Assembly: GCF_001654495.1 (NCBI RefSeq)
Contig: NZ_CP015849.1
Coordinates: 3,757,501-3,821,500 of the forward strand
Direction: 5' to 3'
Source: Streptomyces sp. SAT1
GTDB taxonomy: Bacteria > Actinomycetota > Actinomycetes > Streptomycetales > Streptomycetaceae
DNA length: 64,000 nt
Part shown: piece after piece, positions 43,260 to 52,200 of the stretch
Layout: every line of letters starts with the position of its first letter
Numbering within the stretch: position 1 is the first letter of the stretch
Translations under genes and position numbers: made by a program
The notes under the pieces: generated by a model
The model's database searches: none
What the model saw: the letters and a program-made list of their open reading frames with translations, nothing else
What the model was told of the DNA's origin: nothing

Positions 43260-44780
43260 TCAGTCCGTGAGGCCGGGCCCGTCCTCCGGCTCCGCCCCCG
43301 CCAGGACGAGCTGCGTGAGCGGGGTGCCGTCGCCCGAGTCGAGCACGACCCGGTACAGGCCGGGCGCCGGTACGGTCACCCGCCCGGCCACGATGTCCTC
43401 GTCGCCGTACTCGTCGGCCTCCAGCGCGGCCCGCGTACGGAAGCCGCCCGGCGCGCCCGTCCCCGCGACCTCCTCGACCGTGCACTCCAGCCCCGCCGGG
43501 CCGTCCGCGCCGTGCACCCGCACCGTCCAGCGCGCGCCGGGCGCGACCAGATCCGGCACCCGCAGCCCCAGACCCGCGGCGGCCTGCGGGGGACCCAGGT
43601 GCTCGTCCTCCTCCAGGAACGCGGTGACCGCCTCCAGCGCCGCCTCCCCCTTGGCCAGCGCCCCGTGCTGGAGGGCCAGCGGCACCGTGGCCCGGCTCAG
43701 CGCGGCGGACTCCCGGTGCACCGTCCCGTCGCCCGCCACGTCGAAGCGGCGCGGCGCGCCGTCGGCGTCCCGCATCAGCTCGCCGTCGCTGTGCTGCCGG
43801 AAGCTGTGCTCGTACGGCTCCACGACCCCCTGGCGCAGCGCCAGCGACTGCACCGTGCGCTGGCTGATGCCGACCACCGCCCGGTGTCCGGGCAGCGTCC
43901 GGCCGCGCAGCCGCTCGTGGAACGCCAGCGACTCCTGGGCGAGGTCCTTGTCCCCGCCCAGGTCGGCGATGTCCACGGTGGTCAGCCGCCGTACGTTCAG
44001 GCCCTCGTCCAGGCACGGGAACGTCGGCAGCAGGTCGTGCAGGCCCGGCAGGGTCACCGCGAGGTCGCGCAGCCGCCCGTGCGGCAGCGGCACCGGCGTG
44101 CCCCGGCCCGTGTTGAGGATCAGCGCGGCGGCGGCCGACCCCTGGAACGGCGTCCCGAGCGTGCACACCCCCCGGGTGTCCCGGGCCAGTTCCTCGCCGT
44201 CCGGCCCGTCGCCCAGCGCGGCGTGCACGAGCAGTCCGCCCATGGAGTGGGCGACGAACACCAGCCGTCCCTCGCGCTCGTCGACCCGGTGCCTGCGCGC
44301 CTGCGTGTGCGCCGGGTGCGCGCGCCAGCGTTCGAGGTGCGCCCGCGCGGCGGCGGCGAGCAGCCGCGCGTTCACGGCCACCGGCAGCCGCCAGTCGTAC
44401 GGGAACTCCAGCACCGCCTCGGGCGCGGCCACGCTCCGCATCACGGCCGTGACCAGATCGGTGTACGGCTCCACCCCGCGCAGCACGGGACTCCAGGCTG
44501 GCGTCGTCAGCAGCCGCCGGGCGCGGATGCGGCCGAGCCGCCCCTCGCGCTCGTCCGGCGTCAGGTGCAGCGGCCGCAGCCCCCCGGGCGTGGTCCAGGC
44601 GCGCACCAGCCACCCGGTGTTCGCCAGGCCCCACACCACCCGGTCCCGCTCCGCGTCGTACAGCTCGCTGCCCATGATGCCGGGGACGACGACCACCGCG
44701 TCCTGCGTCGTGTTGGGTGACAGAGCGGGCAGGCGGTAGGGCCGTTCGGGTGCCGGATACTGCTGCGACGGTTGGCTCAT
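43260..44780 (-). CDS. LCAT-like alpha/beta hydrolase (esterase/lipase)
   Basis: This 506-residue cytoplasmic-looking hydrolase has an N-terminal VVVVPGIMGSELYD (oxyanion-hole type motif of lecithin:cholesterol acyltransferases) and the nucleophile elbow VAHSMGGLL. An acid/His region lies near DVAGDGTVH. A C-terminal beta-rich domain starts at about 400. No signal peptide is seen, unlike secreted lipases. The ATG at 44780 is only 18 bp from the divergent ATG of the caspase-like gene, with no good ribosome binding site and a TATTCT near the start, so a leaderless mRNA is likely. The two may share control. Confidence 0.85.
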   Translation of the reverse strand: MSQPSQQYPAPERPYRLPALSPNTTQDAVVVVPGIMGSELYDAERDRVVWGLANTGWLVRAWTTPGGLRPLHLTPDEREGRLGRIRARRLLTTPAWSPVLRGVEPYTDLVTAVMRSVAAPEAVLEFPYDWRLPVAVNARLLAAAARAHLERWRAHPAHTQARRHRVDEREGRLVFVAHSMGGLLVHAALGDGPDGEELARDTRGVCTLGTPFQGSAAAALILNTGRGTPVPLPHGRLRDLAVTLPGLHDLLPTFPCLDEGLNVRRLTTVDIADLGGDKDLAQESLAFHERLRGRTLPGHRAVVGISQRTVQSLALRQGVVEPYEHSFRQHSDGELMRDADGAPRRFDVAGDGTVHRESAALSRATVPLALQHGALAKGEAALEAVTAFLEEDEHLGPPQAAAGLGLRVPDLVAPGARWTVRVHGADGPAGLECTVEEVAGTGAPGGFRTRAALEADEYGDEDIVAGRVTVPAPGLYRVVLDSGDGTPLTQLVLAGAEPEDGPGLTD

Positions 44781-44798
44781 GAGGGAAGAATAGGGAGC

Positions 44799-47700
44799 AT
44801 GCAGCGGGGGGCGGGAGCACTTGCGGGGAGCGGTGACACATCGCCGGACGCGCTGCCGGGGCAGGGGCGGGCAAGCGGCCCGGAGGACCGCGGACAGAGC
44901 CCCGAGCGCGTCCTGGTGACGGTCGCGGTCCGCGACTACGACGACGGGGACACCGAGTTCACCGAGGGCATCGACGAACAGCTCGCCGTCCTCGACGAGT
45001 GGTGGTGCTCGCCCGACTCCGCCGAGCCCTTCCACAAGGTCCCCCAGCCCGAACTGCGCGAACGCCACGACGTGGAGCGCTTCCTGTACGAGGCCGGGGT
45101 GCGCGAGAACCGCGGCAAGGCCCTGGTCCTCTTCATCACCGGCCACGGCAGGATGGGCTCCTCCCGCACCCACTTCCTGCAACTGCCCGGGACGGACCCG
45201 AAGCGGCAGCTCGCCACGGCCGTGCGCACCAGCGACCTCGTCGCCGCCGCCCTCGACTCCCACGCCGAGAACGTCCTCGTCATCGTCAACACCTGCTTCG
45301 CCCAGGGCGTCGCCGGTGAACTCCTGCCGCTGTTCGGGGAGATCGCCGGGCGCCGCCGCCGGGGTGCCCAACTCGACGTCGTCGCCACCTGCGACCAGGA
45401 CCAGCTGGTGCAGGTACGGCGCTTCCCCTCGGTGCTGCGCCGCGTCCTCGACCGGCTGCGCACCAGCGCCCAGATCACCCACGAGCGGCTGAGCGTCACC
45501 CAGTTGATGACCGAGTTCGAGAACGAGCTGGGCTCCGACCCCGAGCGGCGCAAGCACCGGCTGCACCGGGTCATCGACGGCTCCGGCTCGACCGTCCCCT
45601 CGCCCTGCCTGCCCAACCCCGGGTACCGGCCGCCCCGCGAGGTGGTCGCGCCCGCCCGCCGCCCGGTGGCCACGCCCGCCGCCGACATCGACGTATGGCT
45701 CGCGCGGGCCAGCGGGCGGCCGCACGCGGACGACCCCGGCTGGTACTTCAGCGGGCGGCGGCGCCTGAACACCGCGCTGGCCGCCTTCCTCGGCCGGCCG
45801 GGTGGCGTCCTGCTGCTGACCGGCACCGCCGGGAGCGGCAAGTCGGCGGTGCTGGGCCGGGCGGTGACCCTCAGCGACCCGCTGTTCCGCGCCAACCCGC
45901 GCTACCAGGACGCCGTCGGCTCCGCGCCGCCGGAGACCGTACCGGCCGAGGAGGCCGTCTCCGTGGCGGTGCTCGCCCGCCGCCGCACCGCCGCCGACGT
46001 CCTCGGGGAACTGCTGCGGGGCCTGGGCGTCGACCCGCCCGCGCCCGGCCCCGCCGACGACCCGGTGGAGCGGTGGACGGCCCTGCTCGACGCCTACCTC
46101 GGCGAGCCGGGGGACCCGGTGACCGTGGTGCTGGACGGACTCGACGAGGCCGCCGAGCCCTTCCGGATCGTGCACGGCGTCCTCGCCCCGCTCGGCGCGC
46201 ACTGCGTGCCCCCGCCCGGCGCGCTCCCGCCCGGTGCCGCCCTCCCCGGACCGCGCCGCTCCGACCCGGGCACCGGCCGCCGCCGCCTCCGGCTGGTCAT
46301 CGGCGTACGCAGCAGCCGGCCGGCGACCGGCCCGGGGGAACCGGAGGAGACGGGGGAGGCGGGGGAGGCGGACTCCGCCGTGCCGGGCGCGGTGGCGGAG
46401 GCGGCACCGGCTGCCGGACGGCGGGAGACCGGACTGCTCGGCGCGCTGCGCGAGGTCTTCCCCTCGGCGACGGTCCTGCGCACGGACGGACGGGGCAGCC
46501 GCGCCGACATCGCCGACTACGTGGAGGCGCTGATCGATACGGGGACGAGCCCCGGCACGGAGGACGGCGAGGCCGCGGGTCCGGCCGCGGGAACCGCCGC
46601 AACGGCCCGCCGGGCGGCGGCCGTGCGCGAGGCCGCCGAGACGGTCGCCGCCGAGGTGTGGCCCTCGTTCCTGGACGCCCGGCTCGCGGGCGAGCAACTG
46701 CGGGCCGCCCCCGACCCGGCCGCCCTGGTCGCGAGCCCGCGGTGGCGGGAACTGCTGCACACCGGCACCACCGGGCTGCTCCGCCGCGATCTCCACCTGG
46801 CGCGGATGGAGGGACTGCCGCCGGACGTGGCCCTGGCGCTGCTGCGGGCCGGTGCGTTCGCGCTCGGCGCGGGCATCCCCTGGTCCACCGTGTGGCCGGC
46901 GGTGGCCGGTGCGCTGCTGGGGCGGCCCGTCGAGGAGCCGGACCGCATGATCGGCATCCTGCTGCGCGGCCGCCTCTCCGGGTATCTGGCCCACGACCAC
47001 GAGGACGACCGGATCGTGTACCGCCCGGCTCATGAACGCCTGGCCGAGATCCTCCGGGACCAGCGGCAGAACCTCCTGCCGGACCGGGGCGACCCACCGG
47101 CCCCGGCGGACGCGGAGGACGTGAAGGACGCGGCGGACGTGCGGGATGTGCGGGATGTGCGGGACGTGCGGGACGTGCGGGACGTGAAGAGTCCGTCCGG
47201 TCCGCCCGTCCCGCCTGGCCTCCGGGAGCGTACGGGCCCGCGGGCCGCGGCGGAACCGGGCCGGGCCGCCCTCCCGGACCAGACGGCCCGCAGGCGGTCA
47301 GGCCGTACCGCACCGGGCCGCCCCACCCCGGTAGCCCCCGGAGTCCCCGGAGTCCCCGGAGTCCCCGGAGTCCCCGGAACATGGACCACCCAGGCCGAGG
47401 CCCACCGGCTCATCGCCGAGGCGCTGGCCGGGCTGGTCGCCGAGGACGCGACCGTCCCGCCGCACCCCTACCTGAGCCGCCATCTCGCCGCGCACGCCGC
47501 ACGCGGTGACGTCCTCGACGACGCGCACGTACCGCGCGCCCTGCTGCCCTGGGAGACGAGCGGCAAGGTCCGCACCCTGCTGCGGCAGACCGGCACCGGA
47601 CAGCGGCAGGAGTGGCTGGAGGCATGGGCCGCCATCGAGCCGTTCCTCGGCGACGCCGATCCGGAGTCCCGGCAGGCCGGCCTGCACCTCGCGCACCACG

Positions 47701-49913
47701 CGGCGACCCACCGCCGTGTCCCGCTGTCCGAACTGCCCGTGCCGGAAAGGCACTTGACGGGCTCGTGCCTCACCCCGCTGTGGACCGACTGGACGGCGAC
47801 GGACAACGTCCTGGCCGTCACCGACACCGTCGTCGAGTCCCTCGCCCACACCGTCACGTCCGACGGCAGACCCCTGCTGGTCACCGGCGACAGCCACGGG
47901 ACGCTGCGCCGCTGGGAGACGTACGGCGCCCCGGTCGGCGCGCCCGCCCGCACGCAGGGCGGCGCCCTCCAGCACCTGCTGCCGCTCCCTGACGACCTGC
48001 TGGTCTCCGGCGGTACGGACGGGACCGTACGGGTGTGGGACAGCACCCGCGGCCGACTGCTGGGCGAGGCGCTGCGCCGGCCGCACACCTGGGTCAGTGG
48101 CCTCACGCTCCTCACCCCGGCGGCAGGGCCGTCCCGCGTCCTCGTCGCCCACAGCGACGGCCGCCTGACGGCCCTCGACCCGGTCACCTTCCACACGGTC
48201 GCCACCTCGGACCCGTCCGGCCCCTCGGATCTTTCTGCCCCCTCGGACCTCGGCGACACCGCCGGTTCCACCAGCCCCAGCACTCCTGCGGCCTCCGCAC
48301 ATGCCGATACCGATACCGATGCGGATGCCGAAGCCGAAGCCGATGCCGAAGCCGATACCGAAGTCGACGTCGACGCGGACGCGGACGCGGACGAGACGGC
48401 GGCGGAACCGGCCGCCGATCTCCCGGCGCTCGACCCCGCACCGGCGATCCTGGCCGGTGTCCGGCTCGGGCCGGGAGAGGGCATGGCGCTGGCCGTCGCC
48501 CAGGGCGGGCGGGTCGGCGTGTGGCGGCCGGGAAAGGGGCTCGTCCCGCTGGGCGAGCACCCGGACGAGGTGCGGGCCGTGGTCGGGCTGCCCGCGCCGA
48601 ACCGGTTCGCGACCTGCGACGACTCCGGGCACCTCGGCTTCTGGGACGCGGCGGAGGGCGGCGGTGAGGTGACGGCGGGACCGCCGCCCGCGCGGTCGGC
48701 CACGGCCCTGGCCGCCGTACCGGTGGACGGGGAGTCCGCCGTGGTCTGCGCCGGGAGCGACCATGTGCTGCGGGTGTGGGACACCGGCACGCGCCGCCCG
48801 CTCGGCGGCCCCCTCGAAGGCCACACGGCCACCCCGCTCGCTCTGGCCGCGGTACCGGGCGCCGTCCCGTCCGTCGTCTCCGCCGGCGGCGACCGCACCC
48901 TGCGCCGCTGGCTGCTCACGGGCCACGGCAGCCGCCCGGCGCCGGCCGTCCGCCGCTCGGTCGTGGCCGCCGCGCTGCCGGGCCGGGACGTGACCGGCGG
49001 GCCGCTCCTCGTCGCGGTGGCCGACGAGGAGGAGGCCACGCTGTGGAACGCGGACACCGGAGGCCATGTGCGGCTGCCCGTGGGCGACTCGGCGGTGACG
49101 GCCTTCGCGTGGACCGCGACCGCCGACGGGCCGCTGCTGGTCACCGCGCACAGCGACGCCAGCGTGCAGTTGTGGTCGGTGGGCGCGGGCGCGGGCTCCG
49201 ACCTCGCCGGTGCGCCGGTGCGCCGGGGCACGCTGGTGAGCCACAGCCTGCCCGTGCAGACGATGGCCGCCTTCCCGGACGGCACCGGACGGACCCTGCT
49301 CGCCACCGGCGGCGCGGACGGCTCCGTCCATCTGTGGGACCTCGGGCGGCAGACCCGGCTCGCCTGCTGGGACGACCACCGCCTCAGCGTCCGCGACCTG
49401 GCCGTGCTCACCACCGGACACGGCCCGCGCGTCGTCTCGGCCGGCGCGGACGGCACCCTGCGGAGCTGGGATCCCGCCACCGGTCCGGCCGGGCCACCCG
49501 TCCACTGCGGGCAGCAGGGCGTCCACGCCGTGGCCGCGGTGCCCGCCGGGCCCGGTGAGCGTCCGCTGCTGGCCTCGGGCGGCGAGGACGGGACCGTACG
49601 CCTGTGGGACGCGGAGACGCTGTGCCCCGCCGGCGCGGCACTGGACGCCGCCGACGGCCCGGTCACGGCCCTCGCCTGCTTCCCCGCCCCGGCCGGCCGC
49701 CCCCACCTGGCGGCCACCGGCCCCGGCGGCACCGTCCACATCTGGGACGTCACCACCGGCGCCCGGGTCAGGCGCGTCGTCACCGGCAGCCCGCTGGGCG
49801 TCCTCCGGGCCCGCCCGGCGGACGGCGACGGCACCCCGCCGGGCCACCCCGTACTGCTCGCGGCCGGAAAGGCGGGCCTCAGCGTCTTCGAACTGGACCT
49901 GGGTCCTTACTGA
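44799..49913 (+). CDS. caspase-like / P-loop NTPase / WD40 repeat protein
   Basis: This 1,704-residue protein has three parts. The first 230 residues form a caspase-fold peptidase: catalytic His in LVLFITGHG (about 115) and catalytic Cys in VIVNTCFAQG (about 165). The middle holds a STAND-type P-loop, LLTGTAGSGKSAVL (about 343), and a Walker B VTVVLDGLDEAAE. The C-terminal 650 residues carry about 13 WD40 blades, each ending in a W-D pattern such as VRVWDS. Linkers are low complexity: five GTGCGGGAY units (VRD repeats), a GVP run, and an acidic Asp/Ala/Glu insert within the propeller at about 48300-48390. The ATG at 44799 follows AGGGAG. Likely a ligand-triggered protease. Confidence 0.87.
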   Translation: MQRGAGALAGSGDTSPDALPGQGRASGPEDRGQSPERVLVTVAVRDYDDGDTEFTEGIDEQLAVLDEWWCSPDSAEPFHKVPQPELRERHDVERFLYEAGVRENRGKALVLFITGHGRMGSSRTHFLQLPGTDPKRQLATAVRTSDLVAAALDSHAENVLVIVNTCFAQGVAGELLPLFGEIAGRRRRGAQLDVVATCDQDQLVQVRRFPSVLRRVLDRLRTSAQITHERLSVTQLMTEFENELGSDPERRKHRLHRVIDGSGSTVPSPCLPNPGYRPPREVVAPARRPVATPAADIDVWLARASGRPHADDPGWYFSGRRRLNTALAAFLGRPGGVLLLTGTAGSGKSAVLGRAVTLSDPLFRANPRYQDAVGSAPPETVPAEEAVSVAVLARRRTAADVLGELLRGLGVDPPAPGPADDPVERWTALLDAYLGEPGDPVTVVLDGLDEAAEPFRIVHGVLAPLGAHCVPPPGALPPGAALPGPRRSDPGTGRRRLRLVIGVRSSRPATGPGEPEETGEAGEADSAVPGAVAEAAPAAGRRETGLLGALREVFPSATVLRTDGRGSRADIADYVEALIDTGTSPGTEDGEAAGPAAGTAATARRAAAVREAAETVAAEVWPSFLDARLAGEQLRAAPDPAALVASPRWRELLHTGTTGLLRRDLHLARMEGLPPDVALALLRAGAFALGAGIPWSTVWPAVAGALLGRPVEEPDRMIGILLRGRLSGYLAHDHEDDRIVYRPAHERLAEILRDQRQNLLPDRGDPPAPADAEDVKDAADVRDVRDVRDVRDVRDVKSPSGPPVPPGLRERTGPRAAAEPGRAALPDQTARRRSGRTAPGRPTPVAPGVPGVPGVPGVPGTWTTQAEAHRLIAEALAGLVAEDATVPPHPYLSRHLAAHAARGDVLDDAHVPRALLPWETSGKVRTLLRQTGTGQRQEWLEAWAAIEPFLGDADPESRQAGLHLAHHAATHRRVPLSELPVPERHLTGSCLTPLWTDWTATDNVLAVTDTVVESLAHTVTSDGRPLLVTGDSHGTLRRWETYGAPVGAPARTQGGALQHLLPLPDDLLVSGGTDGTVRVWDSTRGRLLGEALRRPHTWVSGLTLLTPAAGPSRVLVAHSDGRLTALDPVTFHTVATSDPSGPSDLSAPSDLGDTAGSTSPSTPAASAHADTDTDADAEAEADAEADTEVDVDADADADETAAEPAADLPALDPAPAILAGVRLGPGEGMALAVAQGGRVGVWRPGKGLVPLGEHPDEVRAVVGLPAPNRFATCDDSGHLGFWDAAEGGGEVTAGPPPARSATALAAVPVDGESAVVCAGSDHVLRVWDTGTRRPLGGPLEGHTATPLALAAVPGAVPSVVSAGGDRTLRRWLLTGHGSRPAPAVRRSVVAAALPGRDVTGGPLLVAVADEEEATLWNADTGGHVRLPVGDSAVTAFAWTATADGPLLVTAHSDASVQLWSVGAGAGSDLAGAPVRRGTLVSHSLPVQTMAAFPDGTGRTLLATGGADGSVHLWDLGRQTRLACWDDHRLSVRDLAVLTTGHGPRVVSAGADGTLRSWDPATGPAGPPVHCGQQGVHAVAAVPAGPGERPLLASGGEDGTVRLWDAETLCPAGAALDAADGPVTALACFPAPAGRPHLAATGPGGTVHIWDVTTGARVRRVVTGSPLGVLRARPADGDGTPPGHPVLLAAGKAGLSVFELDLGPY
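47139..47183 (+). repeat. 9-bp coding microsatellite (Val-Arg-Asp)
   Basis: Five in-frame copies of GTGCGGGAT/C, at 47139-47183, encode VRDVRDVRD in the linker before the WD40 domain. Copy number could change without a frameshift. Confidence 0.9.
47340..47375 (+). repeat. 9-bp coding repeat (Gly-Val-Pro)
   Basis: Four perfect in-frame copies of GGAGTCCCC, at 47340-47375, encode GVPGVPGVP. It is a second length-variable linker in the same protein. Confidence 0.9.
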
Positions 49914-50272
49914 GGCGGCGAAGCCGACACCGGGGGTCCCATGACCGTCCGGTCCCGCTCTCTCCCGTCCTGTCCCGCCCTCCAGTCCCGTCCCGCGCCC
50001 CGGTCGGCCGGGCGCCCCGAGCCGGGCGTGCGCCCTCCGGATGCCTCAGCGCCTCTCCCGCGCGCCCCCGCGCGCAGGCCGAAAAACGCCCCCCTTCACA
50101 GCGGTTGCGGGACAATGATCGCTCGAATGTCCCGTCGGCACATGCACCAACCGGTACCACCCCACCCGGCGGAACACCGGTGGAACACCAGGAGTACGCA
50201 CTCCGCCGGCCGGGTCTCCCGGACTCCGGCCGTGTCGTCCGCCGGCCAACAGCGGCCCAGCAGCGAGGGTGT
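49914..50272. other. 359-bp gap with an inverted repeat
   Basis: The frames here have no typical start or family match. Frames reading on from the WD40 gene are Pro/Arg-rich shadows. The inverted repeat at 50108-50134 and a possible GTG-started frame at about 50179 (VEHQEYALRRPG and onward) are the only features that stand out. Confidence 0.5.
50108..50134. promoter_or_regulatory. inverted repeat upstream of the RES gene
   Basis: CGGGACA (50108-50114) and TGTCCCG (50128-50134) are perfect 7-bp arms 13 bp apart. The half-sites match those of the repeat at 51347-51369 before the antitoxin candidate. It probably overlaps the promoter. Confidence 0.55.
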
Positions 50273-50326
50273 ATGAACGACACGACCCCGGCGGCGCGCG
50301 CCGCCGCCGGAAAGGCACGCGTGTGA
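50273..50326 (+). CDS. 17-residue upstream ORF coupled to the RES gene
   Basis: ATG at 50273 after GCGAGGG reads MNDTTPAARAAAGKARV and stops at TGA 50324-50326, whose A begins the ATG of the RES gene. The overlap implies translational coupling of the toxin-like gene to this short frame. It may be a leader or the end of a longer frame that starts with GTG at about 50179. Confidence 0.4.
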   Translation: MNDTTPAARAAAGKARV

Positions 50327-51018
50327 TGCGGTCGGCCGACGAACCTCCCGTGGCGCTCGTCTCCGCCCCCGAGCGGGGGATGTGGCGCCTGGGCAAGCGC
50401 GGGCAGCCGCTGGCCTACAACAGGCTGGAGCCCGAGACGAGCCAGGGCTCCAGCGCCGGCCGTTTCAGCCTGGCCACCTACGGCATGCTCTACTGCGCGA
50501 GCGATCTGGCCGGCTGCTACGCGGAGGCGCTGGCGCACTTCCGGGTCCACCCGAAGATGCGCGCCCTCATCGGCGGCGACTGGGACCGCGAACCCAGCAC
50601 GATGCGCCTCGGACACCTGGCCTCCGGCTGGCGCGAGGACCATGTGCTCGTCCGGCTGCTGCCGCCCGGGGACGCCCGCTTCCTCGATGTGGACGCCGCC
50701 GCGACCCGCGAGGTCCTGATGAAGGAACTGCACAGCGAACTGAGCGCGTGGGGCGTGGAGAACGGGCTCACCGACGAGCACATCCACGGCCGTGACCGCA
50801 GGATCGCCCGGCAGATCGCCGCCTGGACCGTGGCCCAGCGCAACCGGACCGGGCACCGCCTGGCCCAGGGCATCGCCTACCGCTCCGGCTACGGCGGCCG
50901 GCAGTGCTGGGCCGTCCTCCAGGACGTCGACCTCGCCCACGCCGAACGACGCCCCATCCGCCTGGAGGACCAGGCTCTCCAGGAAGTCGCCACGGAGTAC
51001 GGCCTGCGCCTGTTCTGA
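50326..51018 (+). CDS. RES-domain protein, probable NAD-targeting toxin
   Basis: The 230-residue protein carries a RES-type core: GRFSLATYGMLYCASDLAGCYAEALAHF aligns (by eye) with the R...Y...E pattern, in which Arg, Tyr and Glu bind NAD. A late QGIAYRSGYGGRQCWAVLQDV fits the Ser-containing strand. RES toxins degrade NAD+ and are partnered by Xre/MbcA antitoxins. The fit is by memory of the family and not scored. The start is the ATG in TGATG; a GTG at 50323 is also possible. The candidate antitoxin lies 600 bp downstream, unlike the usual adjacent antitoxin-first order. Confidence 0.65.
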   Translation: MRSADEPPVALVSAPERGMWRLGKRGQPLAYNRLEPETSQGSSAGRFSLATYGMLYCASDLAGCYAEALAHFRVHPKMRALIGGDWDREPSTMRLGHLASGWREDHVLVRLLPPGDARFLDVDAAATREVLMKELHSELSAWGVENGLTDEHIHGRDRRIARQIAAWTVAQRNRTGHRLAQGIAYRSGYGGRQCWAVLQDVDLAHAERRPIRLEDQALQEVATEYGLRLF

Positions 51019-51390
51019 CCACCGCGCAGGCGGCCCGCCGCAGCTCCGGCCTGCTCCCGGCCCGCCGGTCAGCTCACCCGCCGACCCGCCGGCCAGCCCG
51101 CCCGCCGGGTCGTCACTGTCGGATCATCGGCCCCGTCACCTCCGCCACCCGGCCGCCCCCTGATGGGATGACACTGCCCCCGTCCGGGCCGGCCGAAACC
51201 CCCGTCCATCCACCCAGGTTGGCGGCGAAAATCCCCTGGTCACGCCTTTCCGAGCGGTCCTGAGTCCGTTTCATGTACTCTGTCCGGGAAGGGGCTGGGT
51301 GGGATTTCCGGGGGATTCCCAGGGGGAAAGTGGTGGAGTAGCCGACGGGACAAGGGGTAGACTTGTCCCAAGACACCCATGGGGGGAGCG
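51019..51390. other. 372-bp intergenic region with a promoter-like end
   Basis: The first 200 bp are Pro/Arg-rich shadow frames. The last 150 bp hold AT-richer sequence (TTTCATGTACTCTG) and the inverted repeat listed at 51347. I see no gene. Confidence 0.5.
51347..51369. promoter_or_regulatory. perfect 8-bp inverted repeat before the antitoxin candidate
   Basis: GGGACAAG (51347-51354) and CTTGTCCC (51362-51369) flank a 7-bp spacer. It lies directly upstream of the small ORF starting at 51391. The GGGACA/TGTCCC half-sites are shared with the RES upstream repeat. Confidence 0.65.
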
Positions 51391-51624
51391 ATGTTGACCA
51401 GGCGTCCGTTACCCGCTGACGCGCCACGGCCGACCGTCGAACGGTCGGTCCGCGTGCCCGCGTCCCTGTCCGCGACCGCCGTCACCTCCTCCCGCACGCA
51501 TGCCTCCCCGCGCCCCGCCGCATCAAGGCTGACGTTCGCGCGTCCTGAGGCAGCGCCACACACCACCCTCCGCCGCGCCGTCCCGGACACCGGACGGTGC
51601 GCCGAGGAATCGAGGAGAGCATGA
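51391..51624 (+). CDS. 77-residue ORF coupled to the Xre-like gene
   Basis: The ATG at 51391 follows GGGGGGAGCG. The frame ends at TGA 51622-51624, overlapping the next ATG as ATGA. The product is Arg/Ser/Ala-rich with no recognised domain. The tight coupling is the main support; composition alone would be a shadow. It may be only a leader for the antitoxin candidate. Confidence 0.4.
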   Translation: MLTRRPLPADAPRPTVERSVRVPASLSATAVTSSRTHASPRPAASRLTFARPEAAPHTTLRRAVPDTGRCAEESRRA

Positions 51625-52022
51625 AGACCCTGACCGACCGATCGACCAGGACCGATCCTGGTGGCGAGACCGTCGCCCACGCGGAGATGGTTCAGGCCTC
51701 CGCGTCGGCCATCGCGCGTTTCCTCCAGGAGAACTTCGGCCAGCGGCTGACCGCCTTCATCGCCGGTATCGAGGACCCCAAGCAGGTGGGCAAGTGGTGC
51801 AGCGAGCAGAACAGCCCGCGCATCGACTCCGAGCTGCGGCTGCGAGCCGCTTATCAGATCTTCCAGATGATCTCCTTCGAGGAGAACTGCCACACCGCCC
51901 GCGCCTGGATGATCGGGATGAATCCGCAGCTGGAGGACGACTCCCCGATCCAGGCCATCGCCGAGGACCGGCACAAGGACGCCATGGCGGCGGCCCGTTC
52001 CTACATCAAGGGCGATCTCTGA
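51621..52022 (+). CDS. Xre/MbcA/ParS-like antitoxin candidate
   Basis: This 133-residue protein has an N-terminal helical DNA-binding region (SASAIARFLQENFGQRLTAF, then a recognition-like PKQVGKWCSEQN). The C-terminal toxin-binding motif (MNPQLEDDSPIQAIAED) resembles the DUF2384/MbcA pattern in which a N-P and a late S-P precede a short helix. In known pairs this domain neutralises a RES toxin. The start follows GAGGAGAGC. Pairing with the upstream RES gene is inferred from family knowledge, shared operator half-sites and the same orientation. Confidence 0.7.
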   Translation: MKTLTDRSTRTDPGGETVAHAEMVQASASAIARFLQENFGQRLTAFIAGIEDPKQVGKWCSEQNSPRIDSELRLRAAYQIFQMISFEENCHTARAWMIGMNPQLEDDSPIQAIAEDRHKDAMAAARSYIKGDL

Positions 52023-52200
52023 CCACGCCGTCCCGGCACCGGTCACCCCGCCCCGCCCGTCTGTACGACGCCCGCCCGTGCTCCGGCCGAACGCCCCCGG
52101 AGCGCGGGCGTCGCGCGTAGGGCCACTGCAAGGAGACTGCAAGGAAAGTGCCCGGCGCACCGGGAAACCCCTCGTCGACCGCTGTAGGCCGAGATGAGCG

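Noticed and set aside
49941..50276. 111-residue ORF after the WD40 gene
   Set aside because: The translation is Arg/Pro/Ser-rich with no recognisable domain and no good ribosome binding site.
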